Origin: Pseudomonas sp. KUIN-1
Lineage (GTDB): Bacteria; Pseudomonadota; Gammaproteobacteria; Pseudomonadales; Pseudomonadaceae
Assembly: GCF_009176725.1 (NCBI RefSeq)
Contig: NZ_AP020337.1
Coordinates: 2,046,001-2,110,000 of the forward strand
Reading direction: 5' to 3'
DNA length: 64,000 nucleotides
This document shows positions 35,800 through 43,402 of this stretch, piece after piece (the first letter of the stretch is position 1; each line of letters opens with the position of its first letter). Below the pieces are notes generated by a model. It saw only the letters and a program-made list of their open reading frames with translations. It did not search any database and was not told the origin of the DNA. A program made the position numbers and the translations under genes.

Positions 35800-36528
35800 A
35801 TGTCTTTACGCATCTGTATTCTGGAAACCGACAATCTGCGACCTGAACTGGTCGAGCAGTATCATGGGTATGGGCGGATGTTCGAATTACTCTTCGCTCG
35901 CCAGCCCATCGCCGCAGAGCTGACGGTTTACAACGTGGTGCAAGGGGACTATCCACCTGCAGACGAGCAGTTCGATGCTTACCTGGTGACCGGCAGCAAG
36001 GCCGACTCATTTGGTACCGACCCCTGGATTCAAACCTTGAAGGTCTATCTGCTGGAACTGTATCAGCGCGGCGAAAAACTGCTGGGTATCTGTTTCGGTC
36101 ATCAGTTGCTGGCGTTGCTGCTGGGCGGCAGGACCGAGCGTGCGGTGCAAGGGTGGGGCGTCGGCATTCACCATTATCAACTGGCCCCCGCCAGGCCGTG
36201 GATGACGCCGGCGATGGACAAGCTCACGCTGCTGATCAGTCATCAGGATCAGGTGACTGCGCTGCCCGAAAACGCGACGGTGCTTGCGTCCAGCGAGTTC
36301 TGCCCGTTTGCGGCCTACCATATCAATGATCAGGTGCTGTGTTTCCAGGGGCATCCCGAGTTCATCCATGACTTTTCCCGCACCTTGCTTGACCTTCGTC
36401 AGGAAGCGCTGGGCGAGCAGATTTACAAGCAGGGTGTCGCCAGCCTGGATCACGACCATCATGGCGCGACAGTGGCGGAGTGGATGATGCGCTTCGTGGC
36501 GCATAAACCGGAAAAACAGTCCGTCTGA
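35800..36528 (+). CDS. Class I glutamine amidotransferase-like protein
   Basis: A 242-residue GATase1 domain protein. The nucleophile is in LLGICFGHQLLALLLGG (about residue 98) and the His-Glu pair in CFQGHPEFIHDF (about 185). It is a stand-alone domain with no synthetase partner nearby, similar to YfeJ/GuaA-like proteins or gamma-glutamyl hydrolases of polyamine catabolism. The role is unknown. Confidence 0.85.
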   Translation: MSLRICILETDNLRPELVEQYHGYGRMFELLFARQPIAAELTVYNVVQGDYPPADEQFDAYLVTGSKADSFGTDPWIQTLKVYLLELYQRGEKLLGICFGHQLLALLLGGRTERAVQGWGVGIHHYQLAPARPWMTPAMDKLTLLISHQDQVTALPENATVLASSEFCPFAAYHINDQVLCFQGHPEFIHDFSRTLLDLRQEALGEQIYKQGVASLDHDHHGATVAEWMMRFVAHKPEKQSV

Positions 36529-36591
36529 CCCGGCGCATGGCGCATCGTCATGCGCTGGCCGGACTGTCTGGATGGGAATGCGGTGGCGGGG

Positions 36592-37563
36592 TTATAGCCA
36601 GCCGGAGCGCTTGAAGCTGGCGAACAGCGCCGTACACCCGCCCAGAATGACACCCAGCACGATGAAGTAGCCGTGTTCCCACTTGAGTTCAGGCATGTTC
36701 TCGAAATTCATGCCGTAGATGCCGGCAATGGCCGTCGGGAACGCCAGAATCGCCGCCCAGCCGGCAAACTTGCGCTGCACGATGCTTTGTCGCGAAGACT
36801 CCAGCAGCAGGCCGATTTCGATCGTCTGGCTGGCGATGTCACACAGGTTGCCGAGGTCTTCCATCTGCCGCTTGACGTGAATTTCGACATCGCGAAAGTA
36901 GGGGCGCATGTTCTTGTCGATGAACGGAAAACTGAGTCTCTGCAATTCTTCGCCCACTTCCACCATGGGTGCCACGTAGCGGCGCATGCGTAACAGGTCG
37001 CGGCGCAGGGCATGAATGTGCTGGATGTCGGACTCGCGCAACGAACCACCAATGACGCTCTGCTCCAGTTGCTCGAGCTCGGCGTGGATGGCTTCGGTCA
37101 CCGGCTGATAGTTCTCGGTCACGAAGTCCAGAAGCGCGTAGAGCACGAAGTCTTCGCCGTGCTCCAGCAGCAGTGGTCTGGCCTCGCAGCGCTGACGCAC
37201 CAGTCCGTAGGACTTGGAGTGGCCGTTGCGCGAGGTGATGACGTAGCCCTTGCCGGCGAATATATGGGTTTCGATGAACAGCAGCTTGCCGTTGTCGCGT
37301 ACGGGGGCGTAAGTCACGATGAACAGCGCATCACCGAAGGTTTCCAGCTTCGGACGGCTATGCACCTCCAGCGCGTCTTCAAGGGCCAGCTCATGCAGAT
37401 TGAACTGATCCTTGAGGCTGGTCAGCTCCGCGTTGGTGGGCTGCTCCAGTCCTATCCAGACGAAATGATCGGGCTTGGCCGCCCAGGCGGCGCCCTCATC
37501 GAGGGTGATATCACGGACTTTTTTGCCCTTGCTGTACACCGCTGCTGCAACAACTCGGCCCAT
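36592..37563 (-). CDS. corA: Magnesium/cobalt transporter CorA family
   Basis: A 323-residue protein with a long cytoplasmic alpha/beta and helical domain and two C-terminal membrane helices. The pore signature GMN is in GIYGMNFENMPELKWEHGY before the last helix, and the basic C-terminus ends KRSGWL. It forms pentameric Mg2+/Co2+ channels in the inner membrane. It converges with the amidotransferase gene. Confidence 0.92.
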   Translation of the reverse strand: MGRVVAAAVYSKGKKVRDITLDEGAAWAAKPDHFVWIGLEQPTNAELTSLKDQFNLHELALEDALEVHSRPKLETFGDALFIVTYAPVRDNGKLLFIETHIFAGKGYVITSRNGHSKSYGLVRQRCEARPLLLEHGEDFVLYALLDFVTENYQPVTEAIHAELEQLEQSVIGGSLRESDIQHIHALRRDLLRMRRYVAPMVEVGEELQRLSFPFIDKNMRPYFRDVEIHVKRQMEDLGNLCDIASQTIEIGLLLESSRQSIVQRKFAGWAAILAFPTAIAGIYGMNFENMPELKWEHGYFIVLGVILGGCTALFASFKRSGWL

Positions 37564-37649
37564 GGCGCTATCGCTTCTTCAATTTGTCAGTGGCGCAAAA
37601 ACATGCGCGGTCGCTGATCAGATTGATCAAATGCGTATGAGTTCGCCGA

Positions 37650-37679
37650 TAAACGAAAGCCCGTTTGCACGGGCTTCGG
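37650..37679 (-). terminator. Terminator of the crotonase gene
   Basis: On the minus strand the stem AAGCCCGT/ACGGGCTT lies just past the stop of the crotonase gene, followed by a T-rich stretch. Confidence 0.7.
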
Positions 37680-37686
37680 TTGGGGA

Positions 37687-38376
37687 TCACAGCATGTGCT
37701 GTCGATCCTGTTCGATCGCGGCCTCCAGCGTGTCGAGCAAAGCCTTTCTGACCTTGAGTTTGGTCTTCTTGTGCGCGCTCATATTGATCTTCTTCAACTG
37801 CCCGGCGACGGCCAGCGCGGTGCTTTGCAGCTCTTCGATGCTGACCACCCGGTCGAGGAAACCGGCGGCCATCGCTGCTTCAGGGTCGAACATCTCGGCG
37901 TTGATTACCGAGCGATTGAAAGCCGACTTGCGCAGGCGGTCGCGCGCCAGTTCGATACCGGCGTGGTGCATGGTCATGCCGATCTGCACTTCGTTCAGGC
38001 CGATACTGAACGGCCCGGCGACACCGATTCGATAATCGGCGGACAGCAGCAGAAAGGCGCCCTTGGCAACCGCGTGGCCGGGGCAGGCGACGATGATCGG
38101 GAAGGGGTGCGACAGCATGCGCCGTGCCAGCGTCGAGCCCTGTGCGACCAGCTCGATCGCGGCCTCGGCGCTGGAGGTCATGACCTTGAGGTCGTAGCCG
38201 CCCGACAGAATGCCCGGCTGGCCGGTGAGAATAACGATGGCCCGATCCTTTTCGGCCTGATCCAGTGCGGCGTTGAACGCAACGATCACGTCCGGGGAAA
38301 TGGCATTGACCTTGCCGTTGTTCAGGGTCAGCGTGGCGACACCGTCGTCCAGATGGTACGAGACCAGATCACTCAT
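37687..38376 (-). CDS. Enoyl-CoA hydratase/isomerase (crotonase) family protein
   Basis: A 229-residue crotonase-fold protein. The oxyanion-hole segments are LSGGYDLKVM near residue 65 and ACPGHAVAKGAFLLLSADYR near residue 100. The usual catalytic Glu positions are not both clear: GPFSIGLNEVQIGMTM carries one Glu. It is shorter than typical hydratases (about 257). It acts on acyl-CoA substrates; no beta-oxidation partners are adjacent. Confidence 0.85.
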   Translation of the reverse strand: MSDLVSYHLDDGVATLTLNNGKVNAISPDVIVAFNAALDQAEKDRAIVILTGQPGILSGGYDLKVMTSSAEAAIELVAQGSTLARRMLSHPFPIIVACPGHAVAKGAFLLLSADYRIGVAGPFSIGLNEVQIGMTMHHAGIELARDRLRKSAFNRSVINAEMFDPEAAMAAGFLDRVVSIEELQSTALAVAGQLKKINMSAHKKTKLKVRKALLDTLEAAIEQDRQHML

Positions 38377-38501
38377 GGCGTGATTCCTTTATTGAAGTGA
38401 GCAGACGTTACTCATCCATAAGGAACAGGTAAAGCGCTGACTGCCGGGTCACTGAACAGTGTGCCGATCAATGGCTGATTCAGCGCCGACTGCGCTCCGC
38501 G

Positions 38502-38795
38502 TCATGGCTGGATATCGTTGAATCCGCAATACTCTTCCCAGTCCATCCCCAGCGCTTCGGCGACCTGGCGATGGGCTTCAAGGCGCATGCTCTGCAACTG
38601 TTCGGGCGACTCGGCAATCAGTTCCAGCGCCAGCTCCCAGGTCTCGATACCCTGGCTCTCGGCTTCGTCTTCGAACGCCCACTGCACTTGCTGCTGTTGC
38701 TCCTTGGGGCTCAAGGCGCTGATTTCATCCTTCAGGGTCGGATGGGTCGCGAGGTATTTCGCCAGCGCGGCCTCGTTCCACTCAAGTGTATTCAT
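38502..38795 (-). CDS. Small conserved acidic protein (DUF6388-like)
   Basis: A 97-residue helical, acidic protein (MNTLEWNEAALAKYLATHPT...MDWEEYCGFNDIQP). It looks like the short Pseudomonas family I recall as DUF6388, with no known function. ATG 38795 was chosen over one 15 bases upstream because of length and a better spaced AGGAAAAA sequence. Confidence 0.65.
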   Translation of the reverse strand: MNTLEWNEAALAKYLATHPTLKDEISALSPKEQQQQVQWAFEDEAESQGIETWELALELIAESPEQLQSMRLEAHRQVAEALGMDWEEYCGFNDIQP

Positions 38796-38947
38796 GCGGT
38801 TTTTCCTCAAACGTTTCGATAGCCAGGCTGTCTGTTGAAATAGTCTGGCAAGACGGCGTGATTGTGAGGGAGGAGGCCTTTGGTGTCAGCACTTGCAAGC
38901 CGCTGTCCACACGAATTTATTGACCACTTGAACAGGAGCCTGTCGTT

Positions 38948-39277
38948 ATGATCAAAGTCAGCGTGCTGTATGCGTATGAAGAGGGTGCCCGTTTCGACCA
39001 CGATTACTATCGTGATAAACACATGCCGCTGGTACAGGAACTGATGGGCAAGTACTGCAAGGGTTACAGCGTGGACCGGGGTATAGGCGGAGCAACGCCA
39101 GGCTCGGCCCCCGTGTATATAGGCATGTGCCACATTTACTGTGATTCCATTGAAGACTTTGAAGCCGGCATGGGCCCGCATTCAAAGCAGATCAATGCCG
39201 ATATCATCAACTACACCGACCTGATCCCTGAAATTCAGATCAGCGAAGTGCGCGCCGATGTGAAAACCGCTCTGTAA
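38948..39277 (+). CDS. EthD family protein
   Basis: A 109-residue dimeric alpha/beta barrel protein. The pattern IKVSVLYAYEEGARFDHDYY then the DKHMPLVQELMG segment is the EthD/DUF4286-like ferredoxin fold. The family includes proteins named after ethyl tert-butyl ether degradation, mostly of unknown chemistry. An AACAGGAG ribosome binding site precedes it. It converges with the DUF4124 gene with one base between stops. Confidence 0.8.
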   Translation: MIKVSVLYAYEEGARFDHDYYRDKHMPLVQELMGKYCKGYSVDRGIGGATPGSAPVYIGMCHIYCDSIEDFEAGMGPHSKQINADIINYTDLIPEIQISEVRADVKTAL

Positions 39278-39278
39278 G

Positions 39279-39698
39279 TTATCGAGCGGTATCCCGAGAG
39301 GCCGCCTGTTTTTTTGAGGACATTCCACCCGATGGATCGAAACACTGACTGTCGTAATGCGGGCTTTGGCACTGCGAAGGAATGTTCGGCGGAGGCGGGC
39401 GGTTTCTCTGGAAGGCCTTGTAGCGCTCGGTCTCGATCACCTGCACTCGAGTGCGACCGCCGACCTTCAGGTATTCGGTAGCCTTGAGGTTGGTCTTGTG
39501 AACGTAGTCCAGCGGCTCGTCTTCCCATCGCATGTATGACGGCCCCTGGCGTTGCAATGCGCTTTGCGCGTTTTCATCGCACGGGATCGATGCATAACTC
39601 ACCTTGCCTTGCGGTGATGTGCATTTGAAGATCTCGCCGTACGCTGCGCCGCTGCCCAGCAAAGCGGTCATTGCCAGTGTGATTGAAAGCCTTTTCAT
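39279..39698 (-). CDS. Secreted DUF4124-domain protein
   Basis: A 139-residue protein with a signal peptide (cleavage after GAAYG) and an N-terminal DUF4124-like domain (EIFKCTSPQGKVSYASIPC). The rest is basic and proline-rich with cysteine pairs (SQCQSPHYDSQCF). It probably acts in the periplasm; the role is unknown. AAGGAGA precedes ATG 39698. Confidence 0.75.
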   Translation of the reverse strand: MKRLSITLAMTALLGSGAAYGEIFKCTSPQGKVSYASIPCDENAQSALQRQGPSYMRWEDEPLDYVHKTNLKATEYLKVGGRTRVQVIETERYKAFQRNRPPPPNIPSQCQSPHYDSQCFDPSGGMSSKKQAASRDTAR

Positions 39699-39848
39699 GA
39701 TTCTCTCCTTACATGGCGCAAGGCTACCATTTGCCCTTGACTGCCGCCAGATGCCTCTTTGCAATGTTCCGTTCGTCAGACACATCGCACGGCTGTGTTG
39801 AGAGGCTCTCTGAATATCAGGTCCTGAATTCAACAAACGGAGGCGCAT

Positions 39849-40019
39849 ATGACCGGCACCCAGCCAGGCAGCAGCAACGGAAACAAGAATGATCCGGGTT
39901 TTGACGAGAAGTCACCGAATACCGAAGACCCGCAGATCGACCCTACCGAGCCGGCGAAGACTCCTGCCACCGATAAAGGCAGCAAGGACGATTACCCGCC
40001 TTACACGCCGGACAAGTAA
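39849..40019 (+). CDS. Small disordered acidic protein
   Basis: A 56-residue protein rich in Asp, Pro, Lys and Thr (MTGTQPGSSNGNKNDPGFDE...YPPYTPDK), with no hydrophobic core. It has a strong ribosome binding site (ACGGAGG) eight bases before ATG. It looks like the small hydrophilic stress-type proteins of Pseudomonas, but no named family is recognised. Confidence 0.65.
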   Translation: MTGTQPGSSNGNKNDPGFDEKSPNTEDPQIDPTEPAKTPATDKGSKDDYPPYTPDK

Positions 40020-40084
40020 CTGACAGATTGCCCTCGGTGAGTACCGGGGGCGATTCATATCCGAACCTCGCTTTACCCCGCGTA

Positions 40085-40453
40085 CTACTTGTTGGCGTCA
40101 AGGTATTCCAGAAGATCCTCCATTCGCTCATCGTTACCCATCCACCACAGCTTCATGCGGGTGCCAGGTACAACGGCGCTCGGGTCCTTGATATAGGTGC
40201 GCAACGCTTCACGCGTCCAGACCAGCCCCGAATTCTTCATCGCGTCGGTGTAAACGTAGCCTTCCTGTTGCCCCGCCTGACGACCAATGATGCCGTTGAG
40301 GGGCGGGCCAAATGCGCTGCGTGCAGAGGGGCCGATCTTGTGGCAACCCGAGCAGAGGCGGGTGAACACAGCTTTCCCGGCCTCCGCATCGCCCGCGCCC
40401 TTGGCAAGCGCAGGCAGGGTCAGTGCCAATAGGAGTAACGTGGTTTTTTTCAT
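40085..40453 (-). CDS. Class I cytochrome c
   Basis: A 122-residue periplasmic electron carrier. A signal peptide ends near LAKGAG, the haem motif is RLCSGCHKIG (CxxCH), the GPPLNGIIGRQAG segment is typical of cytochrome c2-like proteins, and PGTRMKLW supplies the sixth-ligand Met. No redox partner genes are adjacent. It is followed upstream by the broken STN gene on the same strand. Confidence 0.9.
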   Translation of the reverse strand: MKKTTLLLLALTLPALAKGAGDAEAGKAVFTRLCSGCHKIGPSARSAFGPPLNGIIGRQAGQQEGYVYTDAMKNSGLVWTREALRTYIKDPSAVVPGTRMKLWWMGNDERMEDLLEYLDANK

Positions 40454-40519
40454 CGATAATCCACAGCGCGTTCTGCCTTGCGCTCAAAAGTGGCAGATTT
40501 TAGCGCAATTATCGGCGGA

Positions 40520-41051
40520 TCACTTGCTGGCCGGTATCTGGCTCGACAGTTCGTCGAAGTCGCGCTTGTAACTCGCCATCTCGGATGCGCTGACAAAGCT
40601 CTGTTCAAGGACCACTTTCTTAGCTCCGGACTCGATAGTGTCCAGTTGATGAAGGAAGCGCTTCTTCTTTCTGGCCTCCATCCGTGTACCTGCCGCATCG
40701 ATAGCCGTGCGTAGCTCTGTTGCCCGCTGGTTTACAAAATCCTGGCCGCGACGGTCAACCGTGAGCCCGTCATTTTCGACATAGCCTTCCAGCCCGGTTT
40801 TTTTTCAAAACCAGCCACAACGCCTGATCAGGGGTGAACCTACCCTTGAATTTCTTGACCTTTCTGCTGCTGTCCGCGCCCAGGTCGACCGTCACCGGGC
40901 AGCCGGATCGATGGGCCAACTGCTGCAAGGCCTCGTCCAGACGTTGCGAAGGCATGTCGTACTCCGCCGGCGTCATCTGACACGCAGCGAACGCAGGAGC
41001 CGTCGCCAGACACGCAACAGCGAGAAGCAGTTTTTTCAGGGTGTTTTTCAT
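40520..41051 (-). pseudogene. Secreted STN-domain protein gene with a frameshift in an A8 run
   Basis: Read from 41051, the gene gives a signal peptide (MKNTLKKLLLAVACLATAPA) and a secretin/TonB short N-terminal (STN) domain: PSQRLDEALQQLAHRSG and GRFTPDQALWLVLKK. At the run of eight A (T8 on the plus strand, 40798-40805) the frame ends after ten more codons. With seven A the protein continues TGLEGYVENDGLTVDRRGQD, completing the STN domain, then a charged helical tail to a stop at 40520, about 176 residues in all. So this is a one-base insertion, a slippage-controlled gene or a sequencing error. Confidence 0.8.
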
Positions 41052-41191
41052 GATTGACGGGTTTCATCCGGGAGGTAGGGCTTGGAAATCGTTTTCTGCA
41101 TGATGTTCCCTGTCTGCCCGACGCTTGCTTGAGCAGTCGTGTCCCTTATGTCTCTTGACCCATGCCAGACGTTGCATGCTCAAATCGCAGA

Positions 41192-41225
41192 CAAAGAAAA
41201 GCCCGCGATGGGGGGTAGCGGGCTT
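41192..41225 (-). terminator. Terminator of the cupin gene
   Basis: On the minus strand the stem AAGCCCGC/GCGGGCTT is followed by TTTTCTTT; it lies about 90 bp past the cupin stop. Confidence 0.75.
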
Positions 41226-41312
41226 AAGGTCTTGCTGGGAATTGAGTTAACAATAAACCCGCGAACGTGAAAAAAGCGTGAACTGCCGGATACAATTTAC
41301 AAACAATTCAAA

Positions 41313-41816
41313 TCAGGGCTCGCCGTCCCAGTAATCGAGGTTTTCCGTGGTCCGCTGGTTGGCGGTGAACACTCGGGTCCCTTGAACGGACACCATGGCC
41401 TGGTACTTGCCCGAGTCCGGGTACTCACACACTTCCGGTGTTTCCCGGGTGCTGATCGACAGGTATTTCAGCGGCGCCTGCGAGGTATTGATTATCTGGT
41501 GCGGGTAGTCGGCACCCGCGGGGATAAACAGGATATCGCCCGTCCTGATCGGCAGCATCTCGCCCGCAACACGCAAACTGCCTTCGCCCTCGATGATCAC
41601 GAACATCTCTTCCTGCACATGATGAAAGTGATAAGGGCAGGAGCGTTTGCCCGGCGCCACCACGTCAATCGACGCCCCCAGCTTTTGCGCTGCCGTGCCT
41701 GTGCCCAGGCGAGCGGCAGAGCTTTCATACAGCGGTTCACGAACTTCATGTTCGAGGGGAGCTTCGTTGAAATTGCGAATCAGACGAGACGCCAGCTCAC
41801 GTGCGCGTTCATTCAT
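41313..41816 (-). CDS. Cupin-domain protein
   Basis: A 167-residue protein with a single cupin barrel. The first motif is CPYHFHHVQEEMFVIIEGEG (His-x-His...Glu) and the second GDILFIPAGADYPHQIIN (His), so a metal site is likely. It resembles cupin_2 proteins annotated as mannose-6-phosphate isomerase-like or auxin-binding-like. The substrate is unknown. The last core gene pair before the island is this gene and DUF1652. Confidence 0.85.
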   Translation of the reverse strand: MNERARELASRLIRNFNEAPLEHEVREPLYESSAARLGTGTAAQKLGASIDVVAPGKRSCPYHFHHVQEEMFVIIEGEGSLRVAGEMLPIRTGDILFIPAGADYPHQIINTSQAPLKYLSISTRETPEVCEYPDSGKYQAMVSVQGTRVFTANQRTTENLDYWDGEP

Positions 41817-42031
41817 ATCGGTCGAGGCTCGGGGAGTTCAGGAGAGGGTACTTTAGACCAGAGAGCGTGAGGTGTTGCAGGCAGTTACCTCGATCAGGCA
41901 AAAACAGCCCCAGACATTCGCCACAAAAAACCTTCCGCGACGCATGCGTCCGTTGCGCGGGTCGGAAACCTATTCGCCTGAAACTCGTCTACACTTCACA
42001 TCACGATTTGGCCCCTTCCAGAGGACGCACC

Positions 42032-42289
42032 ATGTTTTCAAAACCCGATATTCAGCGAGTTCTTGAAACAGCTTTTCTGCCTTCAAAGTGCGAGTGCGTC
42101 GTAGCGCCAAATGAAACCTTCTCGGTGAAGCTTCTCCACCCCGAGTCAGGTGATATCCAGCTCTACGTAACGGGGCTGTCCTTGTCCGAGGTAGGCAGCA
42201 GCCGATCCATCGCACGGCTGGTGCTCTCGTTGAGAGAACAGAGAGATTTGATGGGGCAGATGAATTTGTCCCTGAGGCGGATGGCGTAA
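42032..42289 (+). CDS. DUF1652 family protein
   Basis: An 85-residue protein (MFSKPDIQRVLETAFLPSKC...QMNLSLRRMA) typical of the Pseudomonas DUF1652 family of unknown function. It has the LPSKCECVVAPNETFSVKLL and SRSIARLVLSLREQ segments. The ATG at 42032 follows CCAGAGGA. It is the last core gene on the left of the genomic island. Confidence 0.8.
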   Translation: MFSKPDIQRVLETAFLPSKCECVVAPNETFSVKLLHPESGDIQLYVTGLSLSEVGSSRSIARLVLSLREQRDLMGQMNLSLRRMA

Positions 42290-42409
42290 GGACTGGGCTC
42301 GTATTTTGATTGCGGTTTTTTGATCGCATTCACGACGGCCTATCGTCTCCAGCAGGCTAATAGCGGGCATTCGCCCATGCAACGTCGCACAGCCGATTTT
42401 TGAAGCGTC

Positions 42410-42484
42410 AGAAACCACAAAGCCCCTGAATTTCTTTCAGAATTCAGGGGCTTTGCGTTGTATCGATATGGCGGTGAAGGAGGG
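42410..42484. repeat. Left attachment repeat (attL) of the tRNA-Ser island
   Basis: About 75 bp that match 49952-50027 with scattered differences. It contains the hairpin CCCCTGAATT...AATTCAGGGG and ends with TGGCGGTGAAGGAGGG (42469-42484), the complement of the last 16 bases of the tRNA-Ser gene including CCA. After 42484 the similarity stops. It marks the left end of inserted DNA. Confidence 0.85.
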
Positions 42485-42879
42485 GGTCTCAAGTAGTCGT
42501 CAATGGCGTGCTGGTCGAGCCGCTACCATTAAGCGAATCGTTCAGTTCCTGGGCGAAAATGTGATCACCTAGTTTGCTAAGGTCGTAAAGCTCCAGCCCT
42601 AGACACGACACAAAACTTTGTCATGGCTACATCATCACCTAAACCCAGATGTCCCATAGCACGCCGAATACCTTTCCGAACTGGACGAGATGTCTAGCAA
42701 AGCGCTCATCACGTTGAAAGCCAAGCTTCGGGGCGACTCGGCCATTAGGCTGCGTATAGATCCCAGAGACGAATGCACCATCGCTCTCAACGACGAAATG
42801 CGTTCGAATTTGCGAGTATCGAAAGGAAAGTACAAATGGCACTGCCTGTACGTAGGGCTTGCAACTGGCCACACGTTCT
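42485..42879. other. Unassigned left part of the island
   Basis: About 395 bp between attL and the rulA remnant. Two overlapping open frames occur: minus 42639-42872 (77 codons, ending FARHLVQFGKVFGVLWDIWV) and plus 42690-42917. Neither has a clear ribosome binding site and I recognise neither. The minus frame looks somewhat protein-like and may be a fragment of an island gene. Confidence 0.35.
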
Positions 42880-43145
42880 ATGACGCCTCACGGCTCCGCA
42901 GGTGGAGGGATATTTGATGGTGACTTGATTGTCGTCGACCGCTCCTTGACTGCAGTGCATGGCAGCATTGTCATCGCCTCTGTGAATGGCGAACCGTTGT
43001 GTAAACGGTTGACCATACAAGGGCAGAGCGTCGTTTGATCTCGGAGAATCCTGGCTATGCGCCGCGCTACATTCTGGAAGGGGAGGAATTGGTAATTTTT
43101 TTGGGGGGCAAGCATGGCGTGCGTACCTTCGACCTCACCTCCTGA
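42880..43145 (+). pseudogene. rulA: rulA (umuD-like) remnant
   Basis: The 3' two thirds of a LexA/UmuD-type auto-cleaving SOS protein. GGIFDGDLIVVDRSLTAVHG and SIVIASVNGEPLCKRL are typical; the GDSM serine segment and the N-terminus are missing. One base is lost near 43036; after it the frame reads LISENPGYAPRYILEGEEL to a TGA at 43143-43145. It cannot make a functional UmuD. Confidence 0.85.
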
Positions 43146-43252
43146 CCAGGTCTTCGCTCTGATTGATTGCAACAGCTTTTACGCCAGTTGCGAGCGCGTA
43201 TTTCGCCCTGATCTGGCAAAGGTCCCGATCGTAGTGCTGAGGAACAACAATC
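43114..43252 (+). pseudogene. rulB: rulB (umuC-like) fragment 1
   Basis: The first part of the error-prone DNA polymerase V subunit: QVFALIDCNSFYASCERVFR then PDLAKVPIVVLRNN. Homology stops at about 43252, inside the expected VVLSNNDGC; after it the frame runs a few foreign codons to a stop at 43272. The next piece of the same gene is 3.1 kb away at 46332. It overlaps the rulA end as in intact rulAB operons. Confidence 0.88.
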
Positions 43253-43402
43253 TGAGCGATACCGATTGTTAGGAAATCTTGAGCCACAATCACGGTCTGT
43301 ATGATGCTGTAATGAGTGCGCTCATCGATGTGAGCCCTTGCATTCAGGCAGGGCCGAGCAGTCCATCCATGGGAAATTTCCGTCCTGTTCAGGCGAACTA
43401 TC

